Positions 20,774-30,105 of a DNA stretch of 64,000 nucleotides are shown here, in pieces. A model generated the notes under the pieces. That model did no database searches and was not told where the DNA came from. It worked only from the letters and a program-made list of their open reading frames with translations. The position numbers and the translations under genes are program-made. Source of the DNA: Ferrovibrio sp046297595 (lineage in GTDB: Bacteria > Pseudomonadota > Alphaproteobacteria > Ferrovibrionales > Ferrovibrionaceae); the NCBI RefSeq assembly GCF_046297595.1, contig NZ_JBKBHT010000003.1:186001-250000 (forward strand), given 5' to 3'. The stretch's first letter is position 1, and each line of letters begins with the position of its first letter.

Positions 20774-20820
20774 ATGGCCCCCTAGCCAGTCCTGTATTTG
20801 AGGCGTATAAGCCCGCCGCC

Positions 20821-22164
20821 ATGAGCAAGTCTGCCCCCGCGAAAGCCGCCCAAGCCGCCGAGCCGGCCAAGATCGGCATTGTCAGCCTCGGCTGCCCGAA
20901 GGCACTGGTCGATTCCGAGCGCATCATCACCAAGCTGCGCGCCGAAGGCTATGCCATTTCCGGTTCCTACGATGCCGCCGATGTGGTGCTGGTGAATACA
21001 TGCGGATTCCTCGACAGCGCCAAGCAAGAATCGCTGGAGGCGATCGGCGAGGCCATGCGGGAGAATGGCCGCGTAATTGTTACCGGTTGCATGGGCGTGG
21101 AAGCAGAAAAGATCCGCGGCATGTTCCCCGATGTGCTGGCGGTGACCGGGCCACAGCAATACGAAGCTGTGGTGGAGGCCGTGCATGATGCTGCCCCGCC
21201 GGCACATGATCCCTTCGTCGACCTGGTGCCGCCCCAGGGCATCAAGCTGACACCCCGCCATTACGCCTATCTGAAAATTTCAGAGGGCTGCAACCACAGC
21301 TGCAGCTTCTGCATCATACCGTCCATGCGCGGCAAACTGAAAAGCCGGCAGGCCAACGATGTGCTGTATGAGGCGGAACGGCTGGTGAAAGCCGGCGTGA
21401 AGGAACTGCTGGTGATCTCGCAGGATACCTCGGCCTATGGCGTCGATATCAAGCACGCCGAAAGCCAGTGGCGTGATCGCAAGGTGAAAGCGCGCCTGAC
21501 CGAACTGGCCGCCGCCATGGGCAGCCTTGGCGCCTGGGTACGGCTGCACTATGTCTATCCCTATCCGCATGTGGACGAGATCATCCCGCTGATGGCGGAA
21601 GGCAAAATCCTTCCGTATCTCGACATCCCGTTCCAGCATGCCGAGCCGCGCGTATTGAAAAGCATGCGCCGGCCCGGCAACCAGGAAAAGGTCCTGCAGC
21701 GCATCAAGGCCTGGCGAGGAATTTGCCCCGACCTCGCCATCCGCTCGACCTTCATAGTCGGTTTCCCCGGCGAGACCGAGGCGGATTTCGAATTCCTGCT
21801 GGACTGGCTGGAAGAAGCCGAACTCGACCGCGTCGGCTGTTTCAAATACGAAAACGTCGAAGGCGCAAGCGCCAACGATCTACCCGGTCACGTTGCTGAC
21901 GAGGTGAAGCAGGAACGCTGGGAACGCTTCATGGCAACACAGCAGAAGATCAGCGCCAGGCGGCTGAAACGTTTTGTCGGCCGCACACTGGATGTGCTGA
22001 TAGACGAAACCAAACGCACCACGGCCGTTGGACGCAGTTTCGCCGATGCCCCGGAAATCGATGGGGTCGTAAAAGTAAAAAATGCCACCGGCGTTAAGGT
22101 CGGCGACATGGTCAAGGTAAGAATTGAAAAGGCTGATGCCTACGACTTGAGTGGAAGATTGTGA
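20821..22164 (+). CDS. rimO: Ribosomal protein S12 methylthiotransferase RimO
   Basis: 447 residues, full length. RimO is a radical SAM enzyme with two 4Fe-4S clusters that methylthiolates an aspartate of ribosomal protein S12. The N-terminal UPF0004 domain has its three cysteines in SLGCPKA, NTCGFLD and TGCMG. The radical SAM motif is CNHSCSFC (about 158-165), and a TRAM domain occupies the last 65 residues. LGCPKALVDSE distinguishes RimO from MiaB. It follows the rfaH homologue by 47 bases but is a housekeeping gene; the co-location may be incidental. Confidence 0.96.
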   Translation: MSKSAPAKAAQAAEPAKIGIVSLGCPKALVDSERIITKLRAEGYAISGSYDAADVVLVNTCGFLDSAKQESLEAIGEAMRENGRVIVTGCMGVEAEKIRGMFPDVLAVTGPQQYEAVVEAVHDAAPPAHDPFVDLVPPQGIKLTPRHYAYLKISEGCNHSCSFCIIPSMRGKLKSRQANDVLYEAERLVKAGVKELLVISQDTSAYGVDIKHAESQWRDRKVKARLTELAAAMGSLGAWVRLHYVYPYPHVDEIIPLMAEGKILPYLDIPFQHAEPRVLKSMRRPGNQEKVLQRIKAWRGICPDLAIRSTFIVGFPGETEADFEFLLDWLEEAELDRVGCFKYENVEGASANDLPGHVADEVKQERWERFMATQQKISARRLKRFVGRTLDVLIDETKRTTAVGRSFADAPEIDGVVKVKNATGVKVGDMVKVRIEKADAYDLSGRL

Positions 22165-22336
22165 TAAATTGCTTCCGATAGCTCCAGCCCCCTGAACGTC
22201 TGAATGTATTCAATAAACTTCCTAAAGAACGAGTTCTTAGCATCTCGTGATCAGACGTAGAATTCATAATAAAAACCAAATTATCTAAATAATTAGCCCT
22301 GCCGCCAAAAGCCAGGCCAGTGGCTTCCCCTGACAA

Positions 22337-23800
22337 TCAGGCGGTTCTGCTGAGCGCCCGCGCTTCAAAATATCGGACTTCCCCCGGAGTCCCGGCCGCT
22401 GCATGGAGCCCCGCGAAGACCCGTCCAATGCCCACCAGGATGGGCTGCTCATTGCCGAGCGAGGCCAGCCCTTCTGCCAGGTTGTCCAGCCGGCCCGCCC
22501 AGCGCGCTTCTTCCGGACGGGATACGGCCGCCAGGGCCACGACCGGCGTAGCGGGGGAAAGGCCCTCAGCAATCAGCCGCGCAGCAAACGCGTCGCCGGT
22601 ACGGCCGCCCATATAAACCATCAGCGAGGTTTCGGGATCGGCCAGGCCACGCCAGTCGAGGTCCTGCGGCAGGCCGCCCTGACGCGAATGCCCGGTGACG
22701 AAACGCACTGAATGCGCTGCCTCGCGATGGGTGAGCGACACACCGAGCCGGCTGGCCGCCGCCACCGCCGCCGTGATGCCCGGCACGACATCCACCGGAA
22801 TGCCCTGCGCCTGCAATGCGGCAATTTCCTCGCCGGCGCGGCCGAAGATCATCGGATCGCCGGATTTCAGCCGCACAACGCGTTTGCCCTGGCGCGCCAG
22901 CTTGATCATCAGCGCGTTGATGTCGTCCTGCCGACAACTCGCGCGGCCGCCGCGTTTGCCCACCATCATGCGGCGGGCCTCGCGGCGCGCCAGTTCCAGC
23001 ACGCCATCCGACACCAGATCGTCGAACAGGATCACGTCTGCCGCCTGCAGCGCCCGCATGCCTTTTATGGTCAGCAGCTCGGCATCGCCCGGCCCGGCGC
23101 CAACCAAAGTGACATGGCCGGCATCAGCCTCCGGCTGCATGCGCAGCAGATCGACATCGGACGGCACAGCCGGTTCAAGAAAGGCGCGTTCGGCAAACCG
23201 CTGCCAAAAAGCACGGCGCTGCGTGGGCGTCGGCAGGCGGCCTGCCAGCGACGCGCGGATGCGCTTGGCGGCGGCGGCCCAGGCGCCCAGCGTGGCCGGC
23301 AGCAGGGTTTCGATGCGCCGCCGCACCGCCTGGGCCAGCACCGGCGCCGCCCCATCGGTTGAGATGCCGATCACCAGCGGCGAGCGGTTGACGATGGAGC
23401 CGAACTGCACGTCGCCATGGCCGGGCTTGTCGATGGCGCTGCAGATCGCGCCGGCGCTGCGTGCGGCGGCATGAAACGCCGCCGCCACCTGCTCATCGGC
23501 CGCATCGATCACCGCCATGACCGCGCCGGCAAGATCGCTTGGCTGCCAGGCTCGCATATGCAAAACGATGCTGTCCTGCAGGGCCCGCAATTCAGCCCCG
23601 GGCAACGGCGCAAAAACCTCCACCCGCGCGCCGGCCGCGGCCAGCAATTCGGCCTTCCATGCTGCGGGCGCTTCGTTGCCCGCTACCACGGCGCGCTTGC
23701 CGTGCAGGTCGATGAACAGCGGCAGCACGGCCAGCGGCGCGATGCGCCGCACGGCCGGAGGTACCGTGACGTCAGCCGGCTTTCTGGATGCTGAACCCAT
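22337..23800 (-). CDS. cysG: Siroheme synthase CysG (SirC-type domain fused to uroporphyrinogen methyltransferase)
   Basis: 487 residues. The ATG at 23800 is chosen because GGAGG lies 8 bases upstream; a GTG at 23821 is also in frame. It overlaps the nasA end by 29 bases. The N-terminal part (about 20-215) is the precorrin-2 dehydrogenase/ferrochelatase unit. The C-terminal part (about 230-470) is the SAM-dependent uroporphyrinogen-III methyltransferase, with VGAGPGDAELLTIKG, GKRGGR and RLKSGDPMIFGRAGEE. It makes siroheme, the cofactor of the NirB encoded upstream, so its place at the end of the nitrate operon fits. Confidence 0.94.
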   Translation of the reverse strand: MGSASRKPADVTVPPAVRRIAPLAVLPLFIDLHGKRAVVAGNEAPAAWKAELLAAAGARVEVFAPLPGAELRALQDSIVLHMRAWQPSDLAGAVMAVIDAADEQVAAAFHAAARSAGAICSAIDKPGHGDVQFGSIVNRSPLVIGISTDGAAPVLAQAVRRRIETLLPATLGAWAAAAKRIRASLAGRLPTPTQRRAFWQRFAERAFLEPAVPSDVDLLRMQPEADAGHVTLVGAGPGDAELLTIKGMRALQAADVILFDDLVSDGVLELARREARRMMVGKRGGRASCRQDDINALMIKLARQGKRVVRLKSGDPMIFGRAGEEIAALQAQGIPVDVVPGITAAVAAASRLGVSLTHREAAHSVRFVTGHSRQGGLPQDLDWRGLADPETSLMVYMGGRTGDAFAARLIAEGLSPATPVVALAAVSRPEEARWAGRLDNLAEGLASLGNEQPILVGIGRVFAGLHAAAGTPGEVRYFEARALSRTA

Positions 23801-26447
23801 CGATGATCCTCCGGATTTCACTGCGGCAGGAACCGCAATTGCCGCCGGCCTGGGTTGCGGCCGTCACGGCCTCCACCGTGCCGCAGCCGCCCGCAACCGC
23901 CGCAGCAATCTGCCTGGCGCCGACATCGAAGCATGCGCAGACGATGGCACCGCGATCCGGCTGGTCCGCGCCGGTGCGACCGGCCAGCAGGCGCAGCCGC
24001 GCCGTGGCCGTGGCGAATGGCGCATCAAGCTGGTCGGCGGCCCAGGCGCGTGATACCGCCACCGGCTGCGGCGCGATGAACAGCGCCCCAATCAGGCGCT
24101 CGTCGCGGAAGGCGGCGAACCGATGCTGGCCGGCAGCGTCATCGTGATAAGCTAGCAGTTCGATGCCAGCATCGCTTTCAATGCCGAAAAGGACGCGGGC
24201 CAGTATCGTCCAGTCCTGCGGCAGGATCCGATCGGCCAGTTCCAGCCGCCACCCCGCGCGCGCCGGCGCCAGCGTCCAGTAGCCGACCGGCGGCGGGGCG
24301 GGCCTTTTTGCCAGCACGGCGAAGCCATACCAGCTAGCGGCATAGGGCTGCACGGCAACGGGCGTGAATTTCAGTTCCGGCTGGCCCGAGACCGGATCGG
24401 TGGCCGGGTTGACCAGTACATCCACACGCGCCTGCGCGCTGAATTGATCCGTCCAGTGCAGCGGCGCGAAGACCGTGCCGCGCTGCTGCTCCTCGCTGAC
24501 TAGCGCGCGCAGGATCGCATGGCCGCGCGGATTGTGCAGCATCACGAGGCTGGCCGGAGCAATGCCATGGGCCGCGGCATCGGCCGGGTGGATTTCCAGA
24601 AAAGGTTCGGCGATATGGCCCATCAGGCGCGGCGAGCGGCCCGTGCGTGTCATGGTATGCCACTGGTCGCGGATGCGGCCGGTATTGAGCACCAGCGGAT
24701 GATCTTCACCGGGCAGCTCGGCGGCCGCACGCCATGGCGTGGCGATGAACCGCGCCTTGCGGTCGGGTGTATAGAACCGGCCGTCGGCGAAAAAGCGCCG
24801 CTCGTCATTACGCGGCTGTCCAGCCGGCCAGGGCCACTGGAACGGCGCGAGCGATTCATAATCGGCAGGCGTGATATCGCCCAGCTCGGAAATATCGAAA
24901 TCCCGTCGCCCATCATTCTCCACGCCGCTGAGCCGGGCATATTCGGCAAATATCTCGGCCGGTTTTTCGTAGCCAAAGGCATCGGCCCAGCCCATCCGGC
25001 AGCCGACCTGGGCAAATATCCACCAGTCGGGCTTCGCTTCGCCAGGCAGCGGCAGGAAGTTGCGTTGACGAGAGATGCGGCGTTCGGAATTGGTGACAGT
25101 GCCGTCCTTCTCGCCCCAGGCCGCCGCCGGCAGCAGCACATGGGCATGGCGCGCCGTGTCGGTCACCTGCAGGACATCCGACACGACGACAAAGGGGCAG
25201 GCCCGCAATGCTGCCTGCACATCGTCAGCATCGGGCAGGCTGTCCACCGGATTGGTGCCGGCGATCCAGATCGCCTTCACGCGGCCGTCCTTCACGGCGC
25301 GGAACAGGTCCACCGCCTTCAGGCCCGGCTTGTCGGCGATGCGCGGCGCGGCCCAGAAATCCTGCACGATGCGACGATGATCCGGGTTCTCCAGCTCCAT
25401 GTGGCAGGCGAGCTGGTTGGCCAGGCCGCCCACCTCGCGACCGCCCATGGCATTGGGCTGGCCGGTGATCGAGAATGGTCCCATGCCGGGGTGGCCAATG
25501 CGGCCGGTGAACAGATGGCAGTTGATGATGGCATTCACCTTGTCGGTGCCACAACTCGACTGGTTCACGCCCTGGGAATAGGCCGTCACCACGCGCTCAT
25601 GCCGGGCGAAGAGATCGTAGAAACGTTTCAGCTCGGCCTGGCTGAGGCCCGTGATCGCGGCAATCTCGGTTTGCAGCAGGCTACGGGCAGCCGCCAATGC
25701 CGCCGGCAAACCGCTGGTATGCCGCGCGACATAGCCGGCACCGATCTTACCCAGCCCCTCCAGATGCGCCAGAAGGCCATTGAACAAAGCCACGTCGGAT
25801 CCGGGTTTCAGCGCCAGATGCAGATCGGCACTGCGCGCCGTCATGGTACGGCGCGGATCGATCACCACGATGGTCAGTTCTGGCCGCTCGGCCTTGGCGG
25901 CCATCAGGCGCTGGAACAGCACCGGATGGCACCAGGCCAGGTTGGACCCGACCAGCACCACCAGATCGGCCAGTTCGAGGTCGGCATAGACGCCCGGTAC
26001 CGTATCGCTGCCAAAAGCGCGCTTGTGGCCCGCCACGGCTGAAGCCATGCAGAGCCGCGAATTGGTGTCGATGTTGCCCGAGCCGATGAAGCCCTTCATC
26101 AGCTTGTTGGCGACGTAATAATCCTCGGTCAGTAGTTGCCCCGAGACATAGAAGGCCACCGAGTCCGGGCCATGCTGCGCGATGGTGTCGGAGAAAACCT
26201 GCGCCACACGATCCAGTGCCGTATTCCAATTCACCCGCTGGCCATCCATCACGGGGTGCAGCAGACGGCCTTCCAGGCCCAGCGTCTCGGCCAGCGCCGA
26301 CCCTTTCGAGCAGATGCGGCCGGCATTGGCCGGGTGAGCCGGATCGCCCTGCGCGGCGATGCCGCCATTGGCTTCGTGCCGCAGCCGCAGGCCGCAGCCC
26401 ACCCCGCAATAGGGGCAGGTGCTGCGGGTTTCGGGCGCGGCGCTCAT
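23772..26447 (-). CDS. nasA: Assimilatory nitrate reductase catalytic subunit with C-terminal BFD-like [2Fe-2S] domain
   Basis: 891 residues. It reduces nitrate to nitrite in the cytoplasm with a Mo-bis-MGD cofactor and a 4Fe-4S cluster. The cluster cysteines are in CPYCGVGCGL (residues 11-20) plus GRICSKG (about 47). Molybdopterin-binding domains fill the middle, including GSNLAWCHPV and SQGVNQSSCGTDKVNAI. The last 60 residues form a BFD-like [2Fe-2S] domain (VCACFDVG ... GGNCGSCRSEI), as in Klebsiella-type NasA. No NAD(P)H-dependent partner (NasB/NasC) is encoded nearby, so the electron donor must come from elsewhere. The gene starts 6 bases after nirD. Confidence 0.94.
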   Translation of the reverse strand: MSAAPETRSTCPYCGVGCGLRLRHEANGGIAAQGDPAHPANAGRICSKGSALAETLGLEGRLLHPVMDGQRVNWNTALDRVAQVFSDTIAQHGPDSVAFYVSGQLLTEDYYVANKLMKGFIGSGNIDTNSRLCMASAVAGHKRAFGSDTVPGVYADLELADLVVLVGSNLAWCHPVLFQRLMAAKAERPELTIVVIDPRRTMTARSADLHLALKPGSDVALFNGLLAHLEGLGKIGAGYVARHTSGLPAALAAARSLLQTEIAAITGLSQAELKRFYDLFARHERVVTAYSQGVNQSSCGTDKVNAIINCHLFTGRIGHPGMGPFSITGQPNAMGGREVGGLANQLACHMELENPDHRRIVQDFWAAPRIADKPGLKAVDLFRAVKDGRVKAIWIAGTNPVDSLPDADDVQAALRACPFVVVSDVLQVTDTARHAHVLLPAAAWGEKDGTVTNSERRISRQRNFLPLPGEAKPDWWIFAQVGCRMGWADAFGYEKPAEIFAEYARLSGVENDGRRDFDISELGDITPADYESLAPFQWPWPAGQPRNDERRFFADGRFYTPDRKARFIATPWRAAAELPGEDHPLVLNTGRIRDQWHTMTRTGRSPRLMGHIAEPFLEIHPADAAAHGIAPASLVMLHNPRGHAILRALVSEEQQRGTVFAPLHWTDQFSAQARVDVLVNPATDPVSGQPELKFTPVAVQPYAASWYGFAVLAKRPAPPPVGYWTLAPARAGWRLELADRILPQDWTILARVLFGIESDAGIELLAYHDDAAGQHRFAAFRDERLIGALFIAPQPVAVSRAWAADQLDAPFATATARLRLLAGRTGADQPDRGAIVCACFDVGARQIAAAVAGGCGTVEAVTAATQAGGNCGSCRSEIRRIIDGFSIQKAG

Positions 26448-26453
26448 GCTGCC

Positions 26454-26804
26454 TCAGGCGGCCTGCATCGCCCGGCCGGGCCAGGCAAGCTGCACGCGAC
26501 CATGCTCCAGCCGTACGGCGATGGTGCGGGTGCAGCCATGGTCGGCGCCCTGGGCCTCGCCGGTGGCCAAGCTGATCACCCAGTTATGCAGGGGGCACGT
26601 CACGCTGTCGCCTTGGACGATACCCTGTGACAACGGCCCGCCCTTGTGCGGGCATTTGTCGTCCATTGCGAATAGTTTGTCGTCCATGGTGCGGAATATG
26701 GCGATGTCGCCACCTGCCGTCTTCACCACGCGGGCACCGCGCTTTGGAATGTCGTCCAGCGTGCCGATATCGATCCAGTCGCCAATCATGGTTGTAAGGG
26801 TCAT
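26454..26804 (-). CDS. nirD: Assimilatory nitrite reductase small subunit NirD
   Basis: 116 residues from the ATG at 26804, with a strong GGGAGGG ribosome-binding site; the longer reading runs into nirB and is a shadow. NirD is a Rieske-like subunit of NADH-dependent nitrite reductase. Unlike many NirD proteins it retains Rieske-type ligands, CPHKGGPL (about 45) and CPLHNW (about 64), so a [2Fe-2S] cluster may be bound. It sits 10 bases after nirB and 6 before nasA. Confidence 0.92.
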   Translation of the reverse strand: MTLTTMIGDWIDIGTLDDIPKRGARVVKTAGGDIAIFRTMDDKLFAMDDKCPHKGGPLSQGIVQGDSVTCPLHNWVISLATGEAQGADHGCTRTIAVRLEHGRVQLAWPGRAMQAA

Positions 26805-26814
26805 GGCGCCCTCC

Positions 26815-29262
26815 CTATTCGGCGGCATGGGCCAGCCGCAGATCGGCCAGCGGCTTGAATTCATGGGCGAAGGCGCCGTTGACGCGCTCGCCCCAGGGAT
26901 CGACCTGCGCCACCTTCTGCGCCTGCACGAAGCGGGCGAACAGCGCGCGGCGGCGTTCATGATCCTCGACGATCTGCTGCTTTACGGTATCGAGGCCGAC
27001 GCGATGCAGCCATTTGTGGATACGGTCCAGGTAATGCGCCTGCTCGCGATAGAGCTGCATGAGGGCTCCGGTATATTCCAGAACCTCTTCCTCGGTTTCC
27101 AGCTTGCACAGCAGGATGGTCTGCTTCACTTCCAGACCCGCCGCGCCGGCGATGTGGAATTCATAGCCGGAATCGACGCAGATAATGCCGATATCCTTCA
27201 CTGTCGCCTCGGCGCAGTTGCGCGGACAGCCCGAGACGCCGAGCTTCACCTTGTGCGGCGTCCAGCTGCCCCAGGTGAATTTCTCCAGCTTGATGCCAAG
27301 CCCGGTGGAATCCTGGGTACCGAAGCGGCACCATTCGGTGCCGACGCAGGTCTTCACCGTGCGCAGGCCCTTGGCATAGGCATGGCCCGACACCATGCCG
27401 GCGGCATTGAGATCGGCCCAGACGCCCGGCAGGTCTTCCTTCTTCACGCCCAGCAGGTCGATACGCTGACCACCGGTCACCTTCACGGTGGGGATGTTGA
27501 ACTTGTCGGCCACGTCGGCAATGGCGCGCAATTCCTTGGCGCTGGTGACGCCGCCCCACATGCGCGGCACCACCGAATAGGTGCCATCCTTCTGGATGTT
27601 GGCATGGGCGCGTTCGTTGATGAAGCGGGACTGGTTGTCGTCCACATACTCGCCGGGCCAGGTCGCCAGCAGGTAATAATTCAATGCCGGGCGGCATTTG
27701 CTGCAGCCGCAGGAGGTCTTCCATTCCAACTCCTGCATCACCGCCGGAATCGATTTCAGCTCCTTGGCCACGATTAGCCGGCGGATGTCGTCATGGCCCA
27801 GATCGGTGCAGCCGCAGGCGGCCTTCGATGCCTTCGGCGTATAGGAATCGCCCAGCGTCAGGCCGATCAGCTTTTCCACCAGCCCGGTGCAGGACCCGCA
27901 GGAGGCCGAGGCCTTGGTGACGGCTCGTACTTCTTCCAGCGTAGTCAGGCCATTGGCTGTGATCGCACCGGTGATCTTGCTCTTGCACACGCCGTTGCAG
28001 CCGCAGATCTCTGCCTCATCCGGCAAGGCTGCAACGGCCGCCATAGGGTCCAGCGGGCTACCTCCCGCATAACCCTGGCCGAAAATCAGGGTTTCACGCA
28101 TATCCGCGATGTCGGCGCCCTCGCGCAGAAGCTGGAAGAACCAGGCTCCGTCGCCGGTATCGCCGTACAGCACCGTGCCGATGACCCGGTTGTCCTTCAG
28201 CACCAGCCGGCGATAGACGCCACGCGCCGCATCGCGCAACACAATCTCCTCGCGGTCAGGCGCCTCGGCGAAGTCGCCGGCCGAAAACAAATCGATGCCG
28301 GTGACCTTGAGCTTGGTGGCCGTCACCGAGCCGTTATAGGCGGCCGGCTCGTCCACCAGCGTCTTGGCCAGCACGGCGGCCATCTCGTAGAGCGGCGCGA
28401 CCAGGCCATAGGTGGCGCCGCGATGCTCGACGCATTCGCCCAGCGCGAAGATATCCGGGTCTGAGCTGCGCATCTGGTCGTCTACCACGATGCCGCGGTT
28501 GACGGTCAGGCCGGCCTGTTTGCCCAGCGCGGCATTGGGCCGGATGCCCACCGCCATCACCACCAGGTCGGCGGGAATATGCGTGCCGTCTTCCAGCTCG
28601 ACCGCCTCCACCCGGCCATTGCCGGTGATTGCCTTGGTGTTGGCGCCGGTGAGCACACGGATGCCGCGTTCCTCGATGGCTTTTTTCAACAGATAGCCGG
28701 CGGCCGGATCGAGCTGGCGCTCCATCAGGGTCGGCATCAGATGCACCACTGTAACCTGCATGCCCTGCTCGGCCAGGCCGGCCGCCGCTTCCAGGCCCAG
28801 CAGGCCGCCGCCGATCACCACGGCATTGCCGCGTGACTTCGCGGCCAGGATCATGGCATCGACATCGTCCAGGTCACGGTAGCTCAGCACGCCCGGCAGA
28901 GTGTGGCCCGGCACGGGAATTATGAAGGGCACCGAACCGGTGGCGATCACCAGCTTGTCGTAGGGTTCGGTCAGGCCGTTATCGGTGGTTATGGTCTTTG
29001 CCGCACGGTCGATGGCGGTGACGCGCGTGCCCTTGTGCAGCGTGATGCCATGGTTGATGTACCAGCCATCGCCATGGATCACGATCTGCTCATAGGTCTT
29101 CTCGCCCGACAGCACGGGCGAAAGCATGATGCGGTCGTAATTCACCCGCGGTTCGGCGTTGAAGATCGTCACGGCATAGCGGCCGGGCGCGGCCTCGAAC
29201 AGTTTCTCCAGCATGCGCCCGGGCGCCATGCCGTTGCCAATGATGACGAGACGTTCTTGCAT
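26815..29262 (-). CDS. nirB: NADH-dependent assimilatory nitrite reductase large subunit NirB
   Basis: 815 residues, complete. It reduces nitrite to ammonium with electrons from NADH. Domains in order are: FAD/NADH reductase (about 1-300, with GNGMAPGRML and the NAD site GGGLLGLEAA near 149), BFD-like [2Fe-2S] region (about 415-540, with CGCNGVCKS, SCGSCTG, CGCTD and CGCSKC), and sulfite/nitrite reductase repeats (about 550-760). The 4Fe-4S/siroheme cysteines are in CVGTEWC and GCPRNC (about 635-680). Siroheme would come from CysG, encoded at the operon end. Confidence 0.96.
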   Translation of the reverse strand: MQERLVIIGNGMAPGRMLEKLFEAAPGRYAVTIFNAEPRVNYDRIMLSPVLSGEKTYEQIVIHGDGWYINHGITLHKGTRVTAIDRAAKTITTDNGLTEPYDKLVIATGSVPFIIPVPGHTLPGVLSYRDLDDVDAMILAAKSRGNAVVIGGGLLGLEAAAGLAEQGMQVTVVHLMPTLMERQLDPAAGYLLKKAIEERGIRVLTGANTKAITGNGRVEAVELEDGTHIPADLVVMAVGIRPNAALGKQAGLTVNRGIVVDDQMRSSDPDIFALGECVEHRGATYGLVAPLYEMAAVLAKTLVDEPAAYNGSVTATKLKVTGIDLFSAGDFAEAPDREEIVLRDAARGVYRRLVLKDNRVIGTVLYGDTGDGAWFFQLLREGADIADMRETLIFGQGYAGGSPLDPMAAVAALPDEAEICGCNGVCKSKITGAITANGLTTLEEVRAVTKASASCGSCTGLVEKLIGLTLGDSYTPKASKAACGCTDLGHDDIRRLIVAKELKSIPAVMQELEWKTSCGCSKCRPALNYYLLATWPGEYVDDNQSRFINERAHANIQKDGTYSVVPRMWGGVTSAKELRAIADVADKFNIPTVKVTGGQRIDLLGVKKEDLPGVWADLNAAGMVSGHAYAKGLRTVKTCVGTEWCRFGTQDSTGLGIKLEKFTWGSWTPHKVKLGVSGCPRNCAEATVKDIGIICVDSGYEFHIAGAAGLEVKQTILLCKLETEEEVLEYTGALMQLYREQAHYLDRIHKWLHRVGLDTVKQQIVEDHERRRALFARFVQAQKVAQVDPWGERVNGAFAHEFKPLADLRLAHAAE

Positions 29263-29285
29263 GGCCTTGGACTCCTTCAGCCCTC

Positions 29286-30086
29286 TTACGCTGCCTGCAC
29301 AGAGGGTGCGCGATGGCGGGCATAGAGGAACTCCAGGATCTGCTGGCGGCAGCGCGTGTATTCCGGATCGCTGGCCAGGGCCAGGCGGTTGCGCGGGCGC
29401 GGCAGATTCACATCGAGGATTTCCCCGATCGTGGCCGCCGGTCCATTGGTCATCATCACGACGCGATCCGAGAGCAGTACGGCCTCGTCCACGTCATGGG
29501 TGATCATGATCACGGTGTTTTTCAGTTTGGCGTGCAGTTCCATCACCGTGTCCTGCAGCGTCGCGCGGGTCAGCGCGTCCAGGGCGCCGAACGGCTCGTC
29601 CAGCAGCAGCACCTTTGGCTCCATCGCCAGTGCCCGGGCAATGCCGACGCGCTGCTTCATGCCGCCGGAGATTTCCTGTGGGCGCTTGTCTAGCGCGTGG
29701 TCCATGCCCACCAGCGCCAGGTTATGCCGGGTCCATTCGTCGCGTTCGGCGCTCGACTTCGCCCTGCCATGCACCTTGTCGACGGCCAGCCGCACGTTGT
29801 CGTAGACTGTCAGCCAGGGTAGCAGCGAATGGTTCTGGAACACCACGGCGCGGTCCGGGCCGGGAGCGTTGACCTCCTTGCCCTGCAGCAGCACGCCGCC
29901 ATGGGTGGCGCGCAGCAGGCCTGCCACGACGTTGAGCAGGGTGGATTTGCCGCAGCCGGAATGGCCGATCAGGGCGACGAACTCGCCGCTGCCGATCTGC
30001 AGGTGGATATCGCGCAGGGCGATGAAGGGGCCATTGGCTCCCTTGAAGGTCATCCCGACGTCTTCGAAGCTGAGATAGGCGCTCAT
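29286..30086 (-). CDS. nrtD: Nitrate/nitrite ABC transporter ATPase (NrtD-type)
   Basis: 266 residues, a single ATP-binding cassette of the nitrate/sulfonate/taurine class. Walker A is GHSGCGKST (about 41), the signature is ISGGMKQRVGIARALA (about 139) and Walker B is VLLLDEPFGALD. The segment FQNHSLLPWLTV is common to NrtC/NrtD and SsuB-like ATPases; the operon defines it as nitrate-linked. It follows the NasS-like gene by 19 bases and precedes nirB by 23. It would power the NrtB permease fed by NrtA. Confidence 0.92.
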   Translation of the reverse strand: MSAYLSFEDVGMTFKGANGPFIALRDIHLQIGSGEFVALIGHSGCGKSTLLNVVAGLLRATHGGVLLQGKEVNAPGPDRAVVFQNHSLLPWLTVYDNVRLAVDKVHGRAKSSAERDEWTRHNLALVGMDHALDKRPQEISGGMKQRVGIARALAMEPKVLLLDEPFGALDALTRATLQDTVMELHAKLKNTVIMITHDVDEAVLLSDRVVMMTNGPAATIGEILDVNLPRPRNRLALASDPEYTRCRQQILEFLYARHRAPSVQAA

Positions 30087-30105
30087 GGGGGGCTCCTGTT
30101 TCTGA

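Noticed and set aside
24519..26042. 507-codon open frame on the plus strand
   Set aside because: Antisense shadow of nasA; the translation has no recognisable domain.
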